Part shown: positions 63,145-64,000 of the stretch, in pieces
Numbering within the stretch: position 1 is the first letter of the stretch
How the letters are laid out: each line of letters starts with the position of its first letter
Origin: Chryseobacterium sp. Bi04
Lineage (GTDB): Bacteria; Bacteroidota; Bacteroidia; Flavobacteriales; Weeksellaceae
Reading direction: 5' to 3'
DNA length: 64,000 bases
Assembly: GCF_918698085.1 (NCBI RefSeq)
Contig: NZ_CAKKLP010000010.1
Location: 62,001-126,000, forward strand
Position numbers and translations under genes: made by a program
The notes under the pieces: model-generated
Told to the model about the DNA's origin: nothing
Seen by the model: only the letters and a program-made list of their open reading frames with translations
Databases searched by the model: none

Positions 63145-63414
63145 ATGCAGGGAATAGAACCACAACTTCATACAAGCCTCACCAGCCGTATCGAAAATTA
63201 CCGTCTTTTATTAGAAGCTTTGGAAGATCCTGAATCCCGGTCTTCTGACATTGCTCTGCAAATTTCAGAATTAGGAAACCTGTATGAAGATTATTTATCC
63301 AATAAAAAGAACCTTGAGAAGAGTATAAAAAACTACAGGGAGTATCATGAGAACCTGAGAAAAAGACTGACCATAAGGTTCCGGGAACTCAAAAGAAAGG
63401 CAAGACAGAAATAA
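63145..63414 (+). CDS. Small coiled-coil protein, 89 aa
   Basis: An 89-residue highly charged protein with no signal peptide (TSLTSRIENYRLLLEALEDP, EDYLSNKKNLEKSIKNYREY, NLRKRLTIRFRELKRKARQK). Heptad-like spacing suggests one long helical hairpin with a basic C-terminus, perhaps nucleic-acid- or protein-binding. The family is not recognised. It is intact and lies between the S41 gene and the desaturase-like gene on the same strand. Confidence 0.55.
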   Translation: MQGIEPQLHTSLTSRIENYRLLLEALEDPESRSSDIALQISELGNLYEDYLSNKKNLEKSIKNYREYHENLRKRLTIRFRELKRKARQK

Positions 63415-63494
63415 TACTGAATAGGAGGTAGCCATTATTTTTGATCTGCTTTCTGTGGTCTTTCTTGCGAAATTCATACATTTATACAATCAAG

Positions 63495-64000
63495 ATGACA
63501 GAGGGTATATTTATGAATTTTAATACGACTGAACTTTCCGGCTATTTACAGATATTTTGGCATTTTTCATGGCTGGAATGGATCGTATTCAGCCTTATTA
63601 TTAATGTTTTCCTATATCTGTTTTCTATTGGACTCTATCTTTTTATAGAGAAAACATGTCCTAAAAGCAGACTTCAGGAAAAAAATCATCCCATTACGGC
63701 ATCCGATTTTTATCTTAGTATTTTGACAATTGCCTGCAACTGTCTTGTACTTTTACTGGGGGTATTTTTATGGAAAAAAGGATGGATTGAAGTCGGAAAT
63801 AAAGAATCGGCGGTTGGGATAGTATCAGAGGTCGTTGCTTTACTTCTTGTAATGGATCTGCTGATGTATTTTTTTCATTATGCCGCTCATCTACCCTTTG
63901 TATATAAACTGCTGCATGGTAAACATCATGAGCATATAAGCACCAATTACTTAAGTCTTTTTGTACTCCATCCGTTAGAAACGATTGGCTTTGGAATGAT
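63495..64000 (+). CDS. Sterol desaturase/fatty acid hydroxylase-family protein, partial
   Basis: An open frame from ATG 63495 (or the internal ATG at 63513) to the window edge, 168 codons. It has several membrane helices (IVFSLIINVFLYLFSIGLYL, LSILTIACNCLVLLLGVFLW, VVALLLVMDLLMYFF) and the di-iron histidine boxes HYAAH (HxxxH) and HGKHHEH (HxxHH) followed by LSLFVLHPLETIGFGM, as in the fatty acid hydroxylase superfamily. The third box lies beyond the window. The substrate (lipid, carotenoid or other) cannot be told. Confidence 0.85.
   Translation, partial: MTEGIFMNFNTTELSGYLQIFWHFSWLEWIVFSLIINVFLYLFSIGLYLFIEKTCPKSRLQEKNHPITASDFYLSILTIACNCLVLLLGVFLWKKGWIEVGNKESAVGIVSEVVALLLVMDLLMYFFHYAAHLPFVYKLLHGKHHEHISTNYLSLFVLHPLETIGFGM

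Overview
This is an AT-rich chromosomal window from a Bacteroidota bacterium, most likely a flavobacterium of the Chryseobacterium/Weeksellaceae type. The evidence is a TonB-dependent receptor paired with a DUF4249 lipoprotein, a FecR/ECF-sigma/receptor locus, a protein with a type IX secretion tail, DUF2723 and DUF2480 proteins, many lipobox signal peptides, and promoters of the Bacteroidota form TTG-N17-20-TAnnTTTG. Identification is by eye; no search was run.

Layout. 1-7.6 kb: a MarR-type regulator cut by the window edge with two abutting palindromes over its start, an overlapping hybrid-free sensor kinase/LuxR-type regulator pair, an ACT protein, an orphan MreB, a GNAT and a VOC protein. 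7.7-16.6 kb: a histidine kinase and a sigma-54 activator divergent from a complete MacA/MacB/TolC-like efflux operon; a -24/-12 promoter and two helically phased upstream sites lie between them. 16.7-19.8 kb: DUF4249 lipoprotein plus TonB receptor. 20.1-29.5 kb: serine hydrolase, TlpA-like thioredoxin, two SUKH-like proteins, a Crp-like regulator next to tandem TGTGA-N6-TCACA sites, a Rid protein, an atypical SDR and a DUF2723 membrane protein. 30-37 kb: three near-identical tRNA-Lys(UUU) cassettes with interleaved accessory genes (Omp85-like protein, alpha/beta hydrolase, MBL hydrolase, astacin lipoprotein) and a dispersed repeat.

38-48 kb: an accessory segment flanked by inverted copies of a 300-480 bp repeat. 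It holds a tandem array of four lipobox-TPR-TM-HTH regulators (three share an almost invariant C-terminal output module) and a TetX-like FAD monooxygenase with its AraC regulator. 48-53 kb: Crp/Fnr, PanE-like reductase, and an oxidative-stress operon (SOD, DUF2480, flavin reductase, 4Fe-4S ferredoxin) divergent from a SufR-like Fe-S repressor. A perfect CAAC-N6-GTTG operator covers the -33 element of the sod promoter, and the C-terminal remnant of a [2Fe-2S] ferredoxin sits inside the operon. 53-63 kb: ECF sigma, FecR anti-sigma, a large TonB receptor with an N-terminal STN signalling domain, and a downstream train of surface proteins (beta-helix lipoprotein, T9SS-tailed protein, lipoprotein, S41 protease). 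The window ends inside a sterol desaturase-like gene.

For novelty, the strongest candidates are the homogenised TPR-HTH receptor array, the SufR-like control of a sod/ferredoxin/flavin-reductase operon, and the sigma-54-controlled efflux locus.
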